Source: Pseudomonas sp. 10S4 (GTDB lineage Bacteria > Pseudomonadota > Gammaproteobacteria > Pseudomonadales > Pseudomonadaceae). Taken from it: a DNA stretch of 64,000 bases. Made by a program: the position numbers and the translations under genes. Below the pieces are notes generated by a model. That model searched no databases. It had not been told where the DNA came from and saw nothing but the letters and a program-made list of their open reading frames with translations. The stretch covers positions 4,836,001 through 4,900,000 of the forward strand of contig NZ_CP133774.1 in NCBI RefSeq assembly GCF_034344865.1. The letters are read 5' to 3'. Positions 42,884 to 53,335 of the stretch are shown here, piece after piece (the stretch's first letter is position 1; each line of letters starts with the position of its first letter).

Positions 42884-43558
42884 TTAGACGTGGCTCACGG
42901 ACAGTTGGCTGACAATACAAATCGAGCCGTCGCTTGGTGAGGTGGCATCGGTGTAGTCAATTTGATTGTAAATACCTCCATGGAAATCGAAAGATTTGGA
43001 TATCCAGGAACTGCCTAGTTGCAAAATTGGGGAGGATGCGGACTTGCCGCCCACGCTGGCACTCACAACAACGGCGCCAGCAGACGTGCTATGGATGCTC
43101 ACCTGATACTTCGCACCTAACGCAACGTTGCCAAGCAGAAGTTTAGGCGTTGGGTCCGCGCCGCTGTAGTTCTTTCGAAACGCGTAAGTGAGCGAGCCTT
43201 TCTCCCAAAACACCTTGATCGCCGGATCTACACTGTCTTGAACGTGCATCTGTGAAACCACGACCTTTTGGGCAGAGTTGACCTTCACCAGTGTCATCTC
43301 TTGCTGGTTCCAATGGTCGGCAGCGCTAATCAGAGTCCAGTAATTCGACTCTTTCCATTCGCAGCGCGTTCGATGCGTACTCTTGCTTGATGCTCCCTTG
43401 GTGGGGGCTGTGAGCTGAATAGATCCATCTGCCAGCCGGATGATTACGGTAGGGCACTCTTCCAGAGCTTTATCGCCGTTTAACTCAAGCGCTACCGGGT
43501 TAGTACCTGACGTCGGCAACGGGGTAGCAATGTCGAAGTTACTGATATCTACAGTCAT
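42884..43558 (-). CDS. Polysaccharide lyase family 7 (alginate-lyase-like) protein
   Basis: Start set at ATG 43558 (MTVDISNFDIATPLP), which has AAGGATG upstream; earlier in-frame ATGs lack one. The 224-residue beta-jelly-roll shows the three PL7 active-site strands: RTRCEWKE (Arg), VVVSQMHVQDS (Gln-x-His) and FDFHGGIYNQIDY (Tyr). There is no signal peptide, so it could be phage-derived or a tail-associated depolymerase rather than a secreted lyase. It lies near the tailspike-like genes at 50.9-55.2 kb. Confidence 0.78.
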   Translation of the reverse strand: MTVDISNFDIATPLPTSGTNPVALELNGDKALEECPTVIIRLADGSIQLTAPTKGASSKSTHRTRCEWKESNYWTLISAADHWNQQEMTLVKVNSAQKVVVSQMHVQDSVDPAIKVFWEKGSLTYAFRKNYSGADPTPKLLLGNVALGAKYQVSIHSTSAGAVVVSASVGGKSASSPILQLGSSWISKSFDFHGGIYNQIDYTDATSPSDGSICIVSQLSVSHV

Positions 43559-43792
43559 GATTGTCATCCTTGTCATGAGAAGTGTTTTTCAAATTAGGGA
43601 TAGGCAGTTTGATGCAGGTGAGCGGATATAGGCGGCAGTTACGTTCGCAAAAGCGACGGCCTCTCAAGCTTAAATTTTTAAAGCTGTAAAGGGTAGATGT
43701 CGAGCCTTTGGGGGGCGCGGAAAAGTTTATTCAACTGAGGCTATAGGCATTCTTGAATGCTCTAGCATTAGTTGAATTTTTCTGTTGAGTCA

Positions 43793-45340
43793 TTAATTGG
43801 AGATAACAGTCCGGTTTCTCCCGCTGGATTTGGCGATGTAGAGCGCTTTATCAGCAATGTCTACCAGGTTTTCAGATGTCCCGGTCTTTGAGGCGGACAA
43901 TGCGCCGATGCCAACACTGATGGTCACTACTCCAATAGGAGACTCACTATGATTGATTGCACTTTGCTCTAATTCGATTCGGATTTTTTCGGCTATCAGG
44001 AAAGCTCCAACATAGTCTGTGCCTGGAAGAACGATGGCGAATTCTTCTCCTCCGTACCTTGCAGCAAGATCGTCTGTCCGGGTTACATGCCTTTTTATTA
44101 TCGCGCTCACGGTCTTCAGGCATTCATCCCCTTGTACATGGCCGTAATGGTCGTTGTACTTTTTGAAGAAGTCGACATCGATCATGATTAAGGCTGTGTC
44201 ATCTGATTTTCTTTTTGTCCTGCCGATTTCTGCTTCAATGAAAAAGTCAAATTGCCGGCGATTGAACAGGCCCGTTAATCCGTCTTCTAGAGCAAGTACG
44301 CCGAGGGCCTTGTTTGCTTCTATGTAGATTTTCTGAGAGAGTTGTAGTTCTTTTTGTGCCTGGATTTGCTGGCTCATCAGTTTGATGAGTCGATATCCAA
44401 GAAGGCTCAGTATCACTAACAATATGGATGATATAAGCAGGCTGGCGAGTGATTCGCTACGCCAGTCAGCAAGTATTTCGCTTTTATCAAATGCAGCGAT
44501 AATTACAAGGGGGTATCCATCAATGCGTCGAAAACTGATGACCCGCTCTACGCCATCGATAAATGATTTGATTGTTGCGGTGCCCGAATTAATCGCGGGG
44601 GTTAGTAGGGCAAATGCTTGTCCGCTTGACATGTCTGTGCCGACGTCAGCGTCACGAAATGGTTTGCGTACTACAATTCGCCCGGTTGAGGATGCAAGGT
44701 TGATAATGCCATTGTTTCCTATGTCTATGTCATCGTAAAGGCTGAGGAAGTATTTCAGATAAACTGTGGCTATCGTTACACCAGCAAAGCTACCGTCGGG
44801 ATGATTGATTCGCCGCGATACCGTCATGATCCATTCGTTTGTTGAGCGGCTAAGTATAGCTGGGCCAATAAAAGTGGTCGGGTCGGTGTGGTCGCGATGG
44901 TAAATAAAGTAGTCGCGATCTGAGTTGTTTGCGCCAGCTGGGATTATGCCGTTTGAGTTAAGCAGCCAGCGACCCTGTTCGTCATAAATAAAGAAGCCAT
45001 GTATTTGAGGCAGGTGTTTTTGTTGTATTTTTAGAATCTCACCTAAGTTTTTTAAATTCTCCGGGCTGGTACCTTCAGCTTCCAGCCGCTCCTTAACCCC
45101 TAAAATCACTGTGTCGGCTTGAGTGAGCGTAGCTGCGATACTGGATGACAATGTCTTGGAAAGGTTTGACATCTCGGTTTCTTTGTCGTGCAAGTGGTAC
45201 TCCAGGGAGTTAAAGACCCCCCAGATGCTTATTGCTATCAATGAGATACACACTGCTGCGATGAAGAGAACGACGTGACCGACTTTTAGCTTGGCATTAG
45301 CCCATTCGACGTCAAAGATTGAGGCCATTTTGGTTAACAT
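43793..45340 (-). CDS. Diguanylate cyclase with periplasmic Cache domain
   Basis: A 515-residue membrane protein. A TM helix at about 17-40 is followed by a double-Cache sensor (HGFFIYDEQGRWLLNSNGII and FAGVTIATVYLKYF), a second TM near 295-320, and a GGDEF domain with active GGEEF (RYGGEEFAIVLPG). RTDD five residues before GGEEF is an intact inhibitory I-site. It should make c-di-GMP in response to a periplasmic ligand, with product inhibition. There is no EAL domain. Confidence 0.92.
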   Translation of the reverse strand: MLTKMASIFDVEWANAKLKVGHVVLFIAAVCISLIAISIWGVFNSLEYHLHDKETEMSNLSKTLSSSIAATLTQADTVILGVKERLEAEGTSPENLKNLGEILKIQQKHLPQIHGFFIYDEQGRWLLNSNGIIPAGANNSDRDYFIYHRDHTDPTTFIGPAILSRSTNEWIMTVSRRINHPDGSFAGVTIATVYLKYFLSLYDDIDIGNNGIINLASSTGRIVVRKPFRDADVGTDMSSGQAFALLTPAINSGTATIKSFIDGVERVISFRRIDGYPLVIIAAFDKSEILADWRSESLASLLISSILLVILSLLGYRLIKLMSQQIQAQKELQLSQKIYIEANKALGVLALEDGLTGLFNRRQFDFFIEAEIGRTKRKSDDTALIMIDVDFFKKYNDHYGHVQGDECLKTVSAIIKRHVTRTDDLAARYGGEEFAIVLPGTDYVGAFLIAEKIRIELEQSAINHSESPIGVVTISVGIGALSASKTGTSENLVDIADKALYIAKSSGRNRTVISN

Positions 45341-45542
45341 AAAACCCCTTCCATGTGGCTCTTATCGTGGTGTTAAACGTGTTCGATTTTTCTAAGATGG
45401 ATTTCTTTTCAAAATGGTGCAAGTGGCATAGTAGCGCGACTTTGGATTTGTAGATCCGAACGATTGCTTTTGGCCGTTTGCCGCCAGTCACGAAGGGCTT
45501 TAATCGCCCAATTGCGGACCTTCTGCCGCCCTCAAAAAATAT

Positions 45543-45601
45543 CGCGGCTAAAGCCCCTGCCACAAGGAACTACGATCCTATGTAGGAGGGCTTTCGCCGC
45601 G
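45543..45601. repeat. Inverted repeat (REP-like, third class)
   Basis: CGCGGCTAAAGCCC and GGGCTTTCGCCGCG arms about 30 bases apart, centred on CTACGATCCTATGTAG. It resembles other pseudomonad CGCGGCTAAAGCC intergenic repeats. Confidence 0.65.
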
Positions 45602-45641
45602 AGCTTTTGATCTTAAGCAATGGAGAAAACAGGCCGCTTCT

Positions 45642-45810
45642 GGCCGAGGCTGTGTAAAAACGTTTTTGAGCGCGACAGGTACTCAAAACCGGACTGAAAA
45701 TCGCGCTCCTACGCGAAATCCACATCTGCTGACGTGCCGATAAATTTCAGATTTAACGTAGACGCGCACACTTCAATTTTGGCGAAGCGTTTTTACACAC
45801 TCTGGGCCGG
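45642..45810. mobile_element. MITE-like element or IS end remnants
   Basis: GGCCGAGGCTGTGTAAAAAC at 45642 is matched on the opposite strand by GGCCCAGAGTGTGTAAAAAC ending near 45810. The 130 bases between have no reading frame. Paired imperfect terminal repeats without a transposase suggest a non-autonomous element. No target duplication was confirmed. Confidence 0.55.
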
Positions 45811-45887
45811 AAGCAATCCTAAACCGCAACGTATCCAGCGCAGTCATGGCGCTGTTCCTGAAATGGACTCAGTGCGAGTCAGGTCAC

Positions 45888-46652
45888 TCAGACCAGCCGA
45901 GCGCCGCCGTCGATGTTTAGCGTGGCGCCGTTCATAAAGGTGTTGGTCATCAGGAAAACGGTAGCGGCGCCTGCTTCAGCGGCGGTACCGATGCGATGCA
46001 CCGGCAGCACTTGCTCCCATGCGCTCACGTACGCATCGCGCCCCTTGCCCAGGGCTTTGCTAAAAATGGGGGTGTCGATCGGGCCTGGGGACAGGGTGTT
46101 CACACGGATGGGCGCCAGCTCCAGGGCCAGGCCACGTGCCAGCGCTTCCATTGCCGCCGATGCAGCGGCGATCACGGCGGTGCCATGGGCGTTGGGCCGG
46201 TCGGCCAAACAGCCAGAGATAAAGACGATGGAGCCGTCCTTGGACAACCGATTTCCCAACGCGCGGATGGCGTGCAACGAAGCCCATATACGCTCTTCGA
46301 ATGCCCGACGCAGGTATGCGATTTCAGCGTCCAGCACCTTGCCCGCCACAAATGTGCCGGCGAGTAGAACCAGATGATCCACGTGAGGAATGTCCGCCAA
46401 GGCAGCGTAGACGGCATCGCCGTTGGTGACATCAGCGGCGCGCCAGCCGGCGAGCCTGTGTTCTGTCGCCGCTTGCTCGGCGCGCTCGGCATTGGAACCG
46501 ATCACGGTCACCGATGCCCCGGCGGCTTTGGCTTGAATCGCGGCGGCTAAACCGATGCCGGATGTGCCGCCGAAAATCACCACCGTGCGGCCTTCCAGAT
46601 GAGAGGGTAGCTGTTGGGTAAATGCGGTTTGTATGGTGGTGGAATGGCTCAT
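45888..46652 (-). CDS. Short-chain dehydrogenase/reductase
   Basis: Start set at ATG 46652 ([11 protein letters not shown]). The 254-residue SDR has the nucleotide motif [19 protein letters not shown], the structural LLAGTF, a Ser in VFISGCLAD, and the C-terminal [13 protein letters not shown]. The usual YxxxK catalytic pair is replaced: the region reads [20 protein letters not shown] with no Tyr-x-x-x-Lys, so activity may differ or be lost. It is divergent from a LysR gene. Confidence 0.87.
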   Translation of the reverse strand: MSHSTTIQTAFTQQLPSHLEGRTVVIFGGTSGIGLAAAIQAKAAGASVTVIGSNAERAEQAATEHRLAGWRAADVTNGDAVYAALADIPHVDHLVLLAGTFVAGKVLDAEIAYLRRAFEERIWASLHAIRALGNRLSKDGSIVFISGCLADRPNAHGTAVIAAASAAMEALARGLALELAPIRVNTLSPGPIDTPIFSKALGKGRDAYVSAWEQVLPVHRIGTAAEAGAATVFLMTNTFMNGATLNIDGGARLV

Positions 46653-46749
46653 GGTCGATCTCCTTGACTGCCTGAATGGCGTCGTTGGGCAAAGACTAAA
46701 GATTCGAGCCAACATTGATAATCAGGCCATAAATCGCTTTACTAGTGCC

Positions 46750-47691
46750 ATGAAGGAACAAATAGGGTTGGACCGCCTTACCGGTCTTATTGCCTTTGCC
46801 CGCGCTGCCTCTTTAGGCAGCTACACCGCTGCAGCCCGCGATTTATCCGTGTCGCCGTCCGCTATCAGTAAAAGCGTGCAACGCCTTGAGCAACATTTCG
46901 AGCTACGTTTATTCAGCCGCACCACCCGCTCGTTGACCCTGACACCTGAAGGCCGGGATCTTTACGAACGGGCGCTACGAATTCTGCGTGAAGTAGAGGA
47001 CATCGAGCAGGCCGCAGTGGCCTCGCGCGCTGAGCCCTCCGGCACCTTGAAAGTGACCGCTTCGCCGCCTATCGGGCTGAACATATTGGCGCCGGCGATT
47101 CCCAGGTTTCGCGAGCGCTACCCCAAGCTCGCCATCGACCTGCGCTTGGGCGATCAGTTTGTGGACATCGTTGCGCAAGGCATCGATGTGGCTGTGCGCG
47201 TGGGCAACCTGGCCGATTCGCGGCTTATCTCCCGCACGCTGGGGCCGCATCGAATCTGCGCTTTCGCCTCTCCAGCCTATTTAGCCAAACGCGGCACGCC
47301 CCTGGAACTCAGCGACCTGGTCGACCATGACTGCGTGAATTTTCGCTACCAGAGCTCGGGCCAAGCGCTACGTTGGCCATTCAACGTGGGGGACCAAATG
47401 GTGGAGATAGCGCCCGACGCATCCATCGTCATTGACGCCAGCGATGCGGTTGCCGCAGTGCTTGCAGCTGGCGGTGGCATTGGCATTTCACCCACCTATG
47501 TCGCCGCGCCCTATGTCGCACGGGGAGAACTGAAGCCGCTATTTCCACAGTTCGCTGTCGACCGTTCCTCCATCACGGCCTTGTGGCCAGAGAGCCGCCG
47601 AGGCAGCCCGAATGTGAAGGCGTTTGTGGGTTTCCTGAACGAGCTATTTCCCAGCCCTACCGCGTGGGACGAGATCGTAGCGAAGGCGTAG
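46750..47691 (+). CDS. LysR-family transcriptional regulator
   Basis: Start at ATG 46750 ([12 protein letters not shown]). The HTH is [20 protein letters not shown], then [17 protein letters not shown]. The effector domain begins [20 protein letters not shown], the CrgA-like subgroup. It is adjacent to and divergent from the SDR gene at 46652, its likely target. Confidence 0.9.
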   Translation: MKEQIGLDRLTGLIAFARAASLGSYTAAARDLSVSPSAISKSVQRLEQHFELRLFSRTTRSLTLTPEGRDLYERALRILREVEDIEQAAVASRAEPSGTLKVTASPPIGLNILAPAIPRFRERYPKLAIDLRLGDQFVDIVAQGIDVAVRVGNLADSRLISRTLGPHRICAFASPAYLAKRGTPLELSDLVDHDCVNFRYQSSGQALRWPFNVGDQMVEIAPDASIVIDASDAVAAVLAAGGGIGISPTYVAAPYVARGELKPLFPQFAVDRSSITALWPESRRGSPNVKAFVGFLNELFPSPTAWDEIVAKA

Positions 47692-47807
47692 TGCCAGGTT
47701 TCTTTCTGAACCAAAGCTGGACGTCCGCTTTTTGCCGTTTGCAACCAGTCTCGAACGGCTGCAATCGAGTGTGGATTCAACCGGTCATACGTGACAGGTT
47801 GAAACGA

Positions 47808-47888
47808 CCGAAAGCCGACCCGGTAGGGTAGGCCTGCTGCCATAAGTCGCACGTTGCCGCACAGGCAACCGCCGGTGAATCGGTCCAT
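47808..47888 (-). pseudogene. Fragment of a GFA-family (glutathione-dependent formaldehyde-activating-like) gene
   Basis: The first codons read MDRFTGGCLCGNVRLMAAGL then PYRVG, matching the N-terminus of GFA-fold proteins with the first zinc cysteines (CLC). After PYRVG the family pattern (a further CHC pair) is lost and the remaining sequence to 47692 looks like degenerate intergenic DNA. It is a truncated gene end. Confidence 0.6.
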
Positions 47889-48005
47889 GCTGCGTCTCGT
47901 CTGGCCGAACTCTGCCTGCTACGGCTGGCCGAAATCCACAACCCGAAGCTGACATTGTCCTCCGTCAGCTCCAAGTCTTCTCTCGATCCAGTGGGTGCGG
48001 ACAAT

Positions 48006-48668
48006 TCAGCGGCGCCACGATCCGTCGGGCAATTCGACCTGCCGTTGGGCCGCAGCCAAGGCAACCTTCAGCCCCTCTTTATCCAGTGGTATGCAGTAAG
48101 CGGGTTTAGCCCGTTCGAATCGCCAGCTATCATCAAGGCTGCCAGCATCAACGGCGTCGAATCCAATCTCGTCCAGCAATCTGATAACCAGGGCTTTGGC
48201 GGCCGGATCATCAGCAGCGATCGGAAGTGCGCGTCGGTCGGGCGCCGCTGCGGGGCGTGCGTCCGGCACCAAATCCCGGGCAAGAATGGCATTGAACACC
48301 TTGACCACATTGGCCTGGGGCAGATGCTCGGCGAGCAGGCGGCTGGTGGTGGTTTCGAAGCGGTCGAGGGCGGCGATAGGGTCGTCGCGTTGCGGGTAGT
48401 AGTTGTTGGCATCCAGCACGGTTTTGCCCTCCAGCCACTGCGCCGGCACACTTCGGTAATGCGCCAGGGGAATGGCCACCAGCACCACGTCGCCAAATTG
48501 TGCGGCGTCCTCGATAGTGCCGACCTGACTGCCGGGAATGTCAGTGAGTATGCTACTCATCGTCTGTGGGCCGCGTGAGTTGCTGAGCATCGCCTCGTGT
48601 CCCGCTGCGATGACCAATTGCGCCACCGCACGTCCGATGAAGCCAGCTCCAATAATGCCGATTCGCAT
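48006..48668 (-). CDS. NADPH-dependent F420-reductase-like / NAD(P)-binding protein
   Basis: Start at ATG 48668 (MRIGIIGAGFIGRAVAQLVI). The Rossmann motif GAGFIG is followed by SNSRGP (phosphate-binding loop) and VLVAIPLAHYRSVPAQWLEG, as in the F420_oxidored domain. Pseudomonads lack F420, so NADP is the probable cofactor. C-terminal DEIGFDAVDAGSLDDSWRFE is typical of this subgroup. It is divergent from the LysR gene at 48768. Confidence 0.87.
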   Translation of the reverse strand: MRIGIIGAGFIGRAVAQLVIAAGHEAMLSNSRGPQTMSSILTDIPGSQVGTIEDAAQFGDVVLVAIPLAHYRSVPAQWLEGKTVLDANNYYPQRDDPIAALDRFETTTSRLLAEHLPQANVVKVFNAILARDLVPDARPAAAPDRRALPIAADDPAAKALVIRLLDEIGFDAVDAGSLDDSWRFERAKPAYCIPLDKEGLKVALAAAQRQVELPDGSWRR

Positions 48669-48767
48669 GTCTTTGCTCCTTGATTGGTAGGAAGAGTCCA
48701 TGATGATTGCCAACCACTGGCAGATAAATAATCATCGGGTACTTAGTCTCGTTACCAGGAGTGTTGA

Positions 48768-49664
48768 ATGATGGATCGTCTGACGAGCATGAGTGCTTTC
48801 GTGATGGCGGCGGAATCAGGCTCCTATGCCCGCGCCGCCGAGCGATTGGGTCTGTCGCCGCAGATGGTGGCCAAACATGTTGCCGCTCTTGAGCACCGGC
48901 TAGGGGCGCGGCTACTGAACCGTACTACTCGGCGCCAGAGCCTGACTGAACTGGGGACTGCTTACTACGAACGCTGTAAGCATATTTTGAGCGAAGCCGA
49001 GGCTGCCGACACCCTTGCCCAGATCATGAACGACACCCCTCGTGGCAAACTGAAAGTCAGTGCTCCCGTGACCTTCGGTTCCTATAGCCTCATGCCATTC
49101 GTGACGGATTTCTTGCGGCACCACCCTGAGGTAGAAATCGATCTGCATTTGACGGACCGCTTCGTCGATCTGGTGGAGGAGGGTTATGAGGTGGCTTTTC
49201 GGATCGGCCCCTTGGCCAACTCCAGTTTGACAGCCAGACCGTTGGCGCCTTATCGGTTGGTGGCCTGCGCAGCCCCGAACTATCTGATCGAGCGCGGAAC
49301 GCCACAAACACCGGGTGATCTCGAAAACCATGAATGCTTAGGATATGCCTATTGGTCCCGCCCGGCTGACCGCGAATGGCAGTTTTGCAAAGGCTCCGTA
49401 GTTCATAAGGTACAAGTCGCCAGTCGTTTGCAGGTCAACGAGAGCAAAGCGCTGCTGACAGCAGCGCTTGACGGGTTTGGAGTTGTCCTTGGACCCGAGG
49501 ACTTTCTTGAGCCGGCGCTGCGCAGCGGCGAGTTGGTGCGATTGTTAGCTGACTTCGAAGCTCCGAGCCGACAAATGCATTTGCTCTACACGGCAAATCG
49601 TCAAAGAACAGCCAAACTCCGACGATTTATCGATGCAGCGATCGCCCGCTTTGGTTCGCTTTGA
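48768..49664 (+). CDS. LysR-family transcriptional regulator
   Basis: A 298-residue regulator: HTH YARAAERLGLSPQMVAKHVA, then ALEHRLGARLLNRTTRRQSL; the effector domain starts GKLKVSAPVTFGSYSLMPFV. The ATGATG start allows 48768 or 48771. Only 99 bases separate it from the divergent reductase gene, its probable target. Confidence 0.9.
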   Translation: MMDRLTSMSAFVMAAESGSYARAAERLGLSPQMVAKHVAALEHRLGARLLNRTTRRQSLTELGTAYYERCKHILSEAEAADTLAQIMNDTPRGKLKVSAPVTFGSYSLMPFVTDFLRHHPEVEIDLHLTDRFVDLVEEGYEVAFRIGPLANSSLTARPLAPYRLVACAAPNYLIERGTPQTPGDLENHECLGYAYWSRPADREWQFCKGSVVHKVQVASRLQVNESKALLTAALDGFGVVLGPEDFLEPALRSGELVRLLADFEAPSRQMHLLYTANRQRTAKLRRFIDAAIARFGSL

Positions 49665-50080
49665 GCAGACTTTTGAATTGCCTAAGCCGCATTAATCTGT
49701 GATTTATCTCGGTCGCAGACTTCTGCTTCATTTACTGCACTGACTGGTCGGGCAGAGTCCGCATCATGTCGATGCAGTCGCCGACCAGTATCTGGTGGGA
49801 AGGGGGCATGGGTTGCTTCGGGTAGGCCTCTACGGCTGGCGTATTGGCGTTTAATTTGGGAATGGTCTATTTTTTTGATGGCTGGCATTAAGCAAAATGC
49901 TTGGGCAAATTCATCAAGAATTCGCGTGTGGACATGGTGCTTGGCCGACCGGCATATGAGGCTAGGCACTGACGGAAACCGATCTATTTAATCTAGGCGT
50001 CTCGGCTTTTTAAAATTAAAACACTCGGTCTGTGTGCGGTTGGTGAATTGGAAGATTCTTGCAATTAAAATGGAGTTTCT
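49665..50080. other. Intergenic region at the boundary to low-GC DNA
   Basis: No supported gene. An inverted repeat ACTGGTCGG (49743) / CCGACCAGT (49781) could form a stem around a 29-base loop. From about 49980 the composition becomes AT-rich, marking the start of probably acquired DNA. GTTTCTATG at 50080 lacks a good RBS. Confidence 0.4.
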
Positions 50081-50533
50081 ATGAGATTAATAGGATTTCA
50101 CGCTACTAGGTCTGGGCATAGGGCATCCTTAAAAGGCGGTCTAAGAGTTGTGCCAGGGGTTTGGGACCATGCCTCGGGAGGGGAATTAGGAAATGGTTTT
50201 TATGTAATAAAAACCTTTAAAAAGACACCGGCTGTTTATGCTTACGGATATGGAATTGCTGCTGCTGTTGTTCCTGCTGAGGGCGTTGACATATGGTCAG
50301 TATATTGTAGTAAGGAGTTGGCTGAAATGGATAGCTTTGCGGTTCCAGTGGCTCAGCAGTGGCTTAACATACCTGCAAGCTACTGTAATGATTATGATTG
50401 GCTGTCGAATTTTAGTGAAAATCCAGCTGTGCAGATTAAATTTAATCCTAAAGCTTATAGCTATCTAACGATTGAGCTTACACAGGTTTTAACTTTGCAG
50501 GAGGCTGATAATATAGTGTTTGGTCCCTCTTGA
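50081..50533 (+). CDS. Putative ADP-ribosyltransferase-fold protein
   Basis: A 150-residue protein with markedly lower GC than the flanks. LIGFHATRSGHRASLKGGLR near the start and GGELGNGFYVIKTFKKTPAV, then YAYGYG (about residues 33-58) resemble the xYHGT...I...G and GxGFYxT...A...YA strands of DUF3990/ART-like enzymes. A glutamate for catalysis could be in LTIELTQ (about residue 131). No immunity gene or secretion marker lies next to it. The assignment is a fold-level guess. Confidence 0.5.
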   Translation: MRLIGFHATRSGHRASLKGGLRVVPGVWDHASGGELGNGFYVIKTFKKTPAVYAYGYGIAAAVVPAEGVDIWSVYCSKELAEMDSFAVPVAQQWLNIPASYCNDYDWLSNFSENPAVQIKFNPKAYSYLTIELTQVLTLQEADNIVFGPS

Positions 50534-50882
50534 TTTAAGTTTTTTATGATCTGGCCTGTTTAGATCATGGGTCATGATTACTTGTATGTGGTTCAAAGAT
50601 TGCGCTGTTGGTCTCGTTTCTTTCCCGCTACCTCACAATTCTACTAATTCTGCGGCGGGATTCTTCCCTATGCTCCATCTCCTAATGGCAGCCGGCAGTG
50701 CGCTCTGACCTTCCTGCTGAGCCGCATCATGCCGCCTTCTCGCTTCGGGAGTTGACGGCGACGAGCACAGCGGAGGCGGTGGTTTTGAAAAAATAACCAC
50801 TTATGGAAAATCTACATTGCAGGCGCCACCCTCCGTGACCGGATACGACAGTTAGTAAGCGACAAAGGCCTTTTACCTCGAT
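50534..50882. other. Intergenic region, no gene seen
   Basis: Mixed composition: 50700-50790 is GC-rich and may be a fragment of a lost gene, but no frame is convincing. The 3' end of the leftward tailspike-like gene borders it. Confidence 0.35.
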
Positions 50883-52589
50883 TTACTGTGCCGCAGCTTG
50901 TACGGCGATGCTCATAACACCCCCTACAGCGGGTGTTACGACTAGATATTCAATAGTGATATTTGTAGCGTCCACTACAGAACAGCGCATGAAGCCAAGA
51001 GTTAATGTTTTTATCGTTAGTCCTGTCAGGGATGATTTAATATCTTGGCGTCTAGGCGTATAAAGCAGGCCATGGGGAATGATCATCGTTTTAATCCCCG
51101 CAGCGTCTGGGTCGCCTGCGATGGATGATTGTTCTTTGGAAAAATTAGTTGACTTGGTTCCACCGTTCAAGCCAGTTCCTTCGATATTGAAGCGGTCCGA
51201 ATTAACTATTGGTGCATTACCTATTGTATATGCACCGGATGATGAGAGATATATCCAAGTTGATCCTATTTCTACCCCCGTGTGAGTCCACTGGAGTGGT
51301 GTATTCAAAACCTGCGACCACGGTGTTCGCAATCCAACCGCGGATTCTATTGCGGCTTGAGGTGACTTTTAGGCCGGTCTTGGTCCCACGAATAAATAGA
51401 TCAGCAATGGCTGTGCCCACGCCACCGATAAAAACGCCATTGGAAAATGCAACAGCGGCAGAGTTATCGTAAATCTGCATGACGCCGATGCTGTTAAAGT
51501 CTCCTGTGATCTTGGCGATCCAAGCGTCTGGTGTGGCGGTAGATGATGCGGCGCGAGCGAGTCCTCGCCATACTCCAATCATGTTGCGAGAACCCGAAAT
51601 CGTAACCATATCGCCACCTTGGCCGCCGAAGTACTGATTCAGATTTGAAATCAAACACGATCCGGCATTAATTTCTAATGAACCACCATCCACGGTGATC
51701 TGACCGAACGAACCATTAGTGCCGATATAGATGTTCTTACGTTTGCGACCGCTTGCACTGGTCCAGTTCATGTCACCCTGGAAGCAATGTAAAATTGTGC
51801 AGTAAGTGGGGGCCCCATTGTACGTCCCGTCGAGAACCTCACTGAAGTAGTTCCAGCCTTCATTTCGCATGCCAGTGATATTGTCCATGTGGACATTGTG
51901 CGGCCCGCGGTTTATCCAGCCATCTCCGTTGTTGTCGCGGACAATTAAATCGCGAACAAAGCCTTCCTCTTGATCGGCAATTGAAGCGTTGCTGGATACG
52001 TTCGTTGCATACTCAGTGTAAAGGCCGCCGCTGGCGCCCATCCGATAACAACGTGATCTATTATCGTGTAGGCGCCATAGAAGCAGCATGCTCGGCCGAC
52101 ACTGTTATGTTCTTTGTTGCCATTTACCTGAACATTTCTTAACCCAAACCAGGAGGGCACTCGATTATCTGTTGCGACTGGTAAGCCCGTGCCGGTCAAA
52201 ACCGGAAAATTTTCTGAGGTTACAAAGTCTACGTTTGATCCCGTCTGTTGCAGTAGTATAGATACCAAGGGATTTTCACCTTGGATAATTACCCCTCTGG
52301 GAATTACCATTGTGCTGGCTACGTATGTTCGAGGCCCAAGAAGTACTGTTCCACCAAGTGAGCCGAGAGCAGCAACTGCTTTTGCCAAACCGTCTGTGTT
52401 GTCGACAAGTCCTGGCAGGCAGTAGTCGTCAGCGTGGACACTGTGCCGCGATGCTGACTCCACCACAGAAAGTACTGAGCTAGCGCTCCGAGGTACGAAA
52501 GGAATTTGGGGGGATCCTTGGTTGGAATCAATCAGGACTTTCTCAAGTGGAGTAGTTTCAGCTAGTTGAGTGGATTCGCCGATAGTCAT
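50883..52589 (-). pseudogene. Beta-helix (pectate-lyase-3-like) tailspike-type protein, two frameshifts
   Basis: Three overlapping frames together give about 568 residues. The N-terminal part (VHADDYCLPGLVDNTDGLAK then LGGTVLLGPRTYVASTMVIP) is the pectate_lyase_3/GH28-like beta-helix start typical of phage tailspikes. Middle GRKRKNIYIGTNGSFGQITV and C-terminal YTIGNAPIVNSDRFNIEG follow. Shifts lie near 52035 and 51245. Lower GC and position suggest a phage origin. Such proteins bind and cut surface polysaccharides. Confidence 0.7.
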
Positions 52590-53335
52590 ATTTACCTCAA
52601 GTTATGTTGATCCCATATACATGGGTTTTTAAAGGCTTCATTCGCCTGAATGAAACCACGTTGGAGCTGAACCTTTTTAGGAGACTTCTTTTTGCGGTAG
52701 TTTTTCAGTGATTAACCGCCGAGAGCTTTACGGCAGTCGCCATTACCTCAAATGCCGCCTGGTGGAATGGTCAGCCAAATGCGGTGCCGCCGCTGTGTTG
52801 GGCTGGCGGGCTGCCTTCGGGTTTGCTGGCGATCTTGTGGGTGACGCGATGGAGAACGGGCATTGCGAATACCTCGGGTAGGCACCGCACGCCTCAGCTC
52901 TGCCAAACTCTCATTTCGAAACATCCGCGCCACGTTTTCGCATATCTGCACTTTGTGGCGTGGACTTCCATCGCTTGGAACGAGAGGGTCGGTCCGAGCG
53001 CATGAGCGCTCAAAGTCAGGTTCTGCACAGCCTCGTTCATTTCCTCGATGCCGTTCCAGGCCATCAGTTCGTCAAGCTTCTGCCGCGTGCCGAGCCGTAC
53101 CGGTGCCGCAATTCCTTCTCGTCGTACTCGATCCGCTTCTCGGCGGCCTTCGCCGATCGCTATTGTCCAGTCTTGGCCATGGCCTGCCTCTTCGAGACCG
53201 CTGGCCGGCAGGTCCAGACAGGACTGTCGGCTTCGTTGGTTTACCCAGGTGTTCATCCGCCTCAAATCTGTCCACCCGGGGTGACGCGGCTTTCTCTGGC
53301 GATCAGTTCCATGCACTTGATCCGGATACCCTTGA
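52590..53335. other. Region between tailspike genes with a decayed ORF
   Basis: A minus-strand frame (about 52894-53316) contains TRQKLDELMAWNGIEEMNEA and GHGQDWTIAIGEGRREADRV, which look like genuine protein pieces from a phage or plasmid gene, but the ends are ragged and there is no RBS. Higher GC than the flanking tailspike genes indicates a different origin. Confidence 0.35.
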
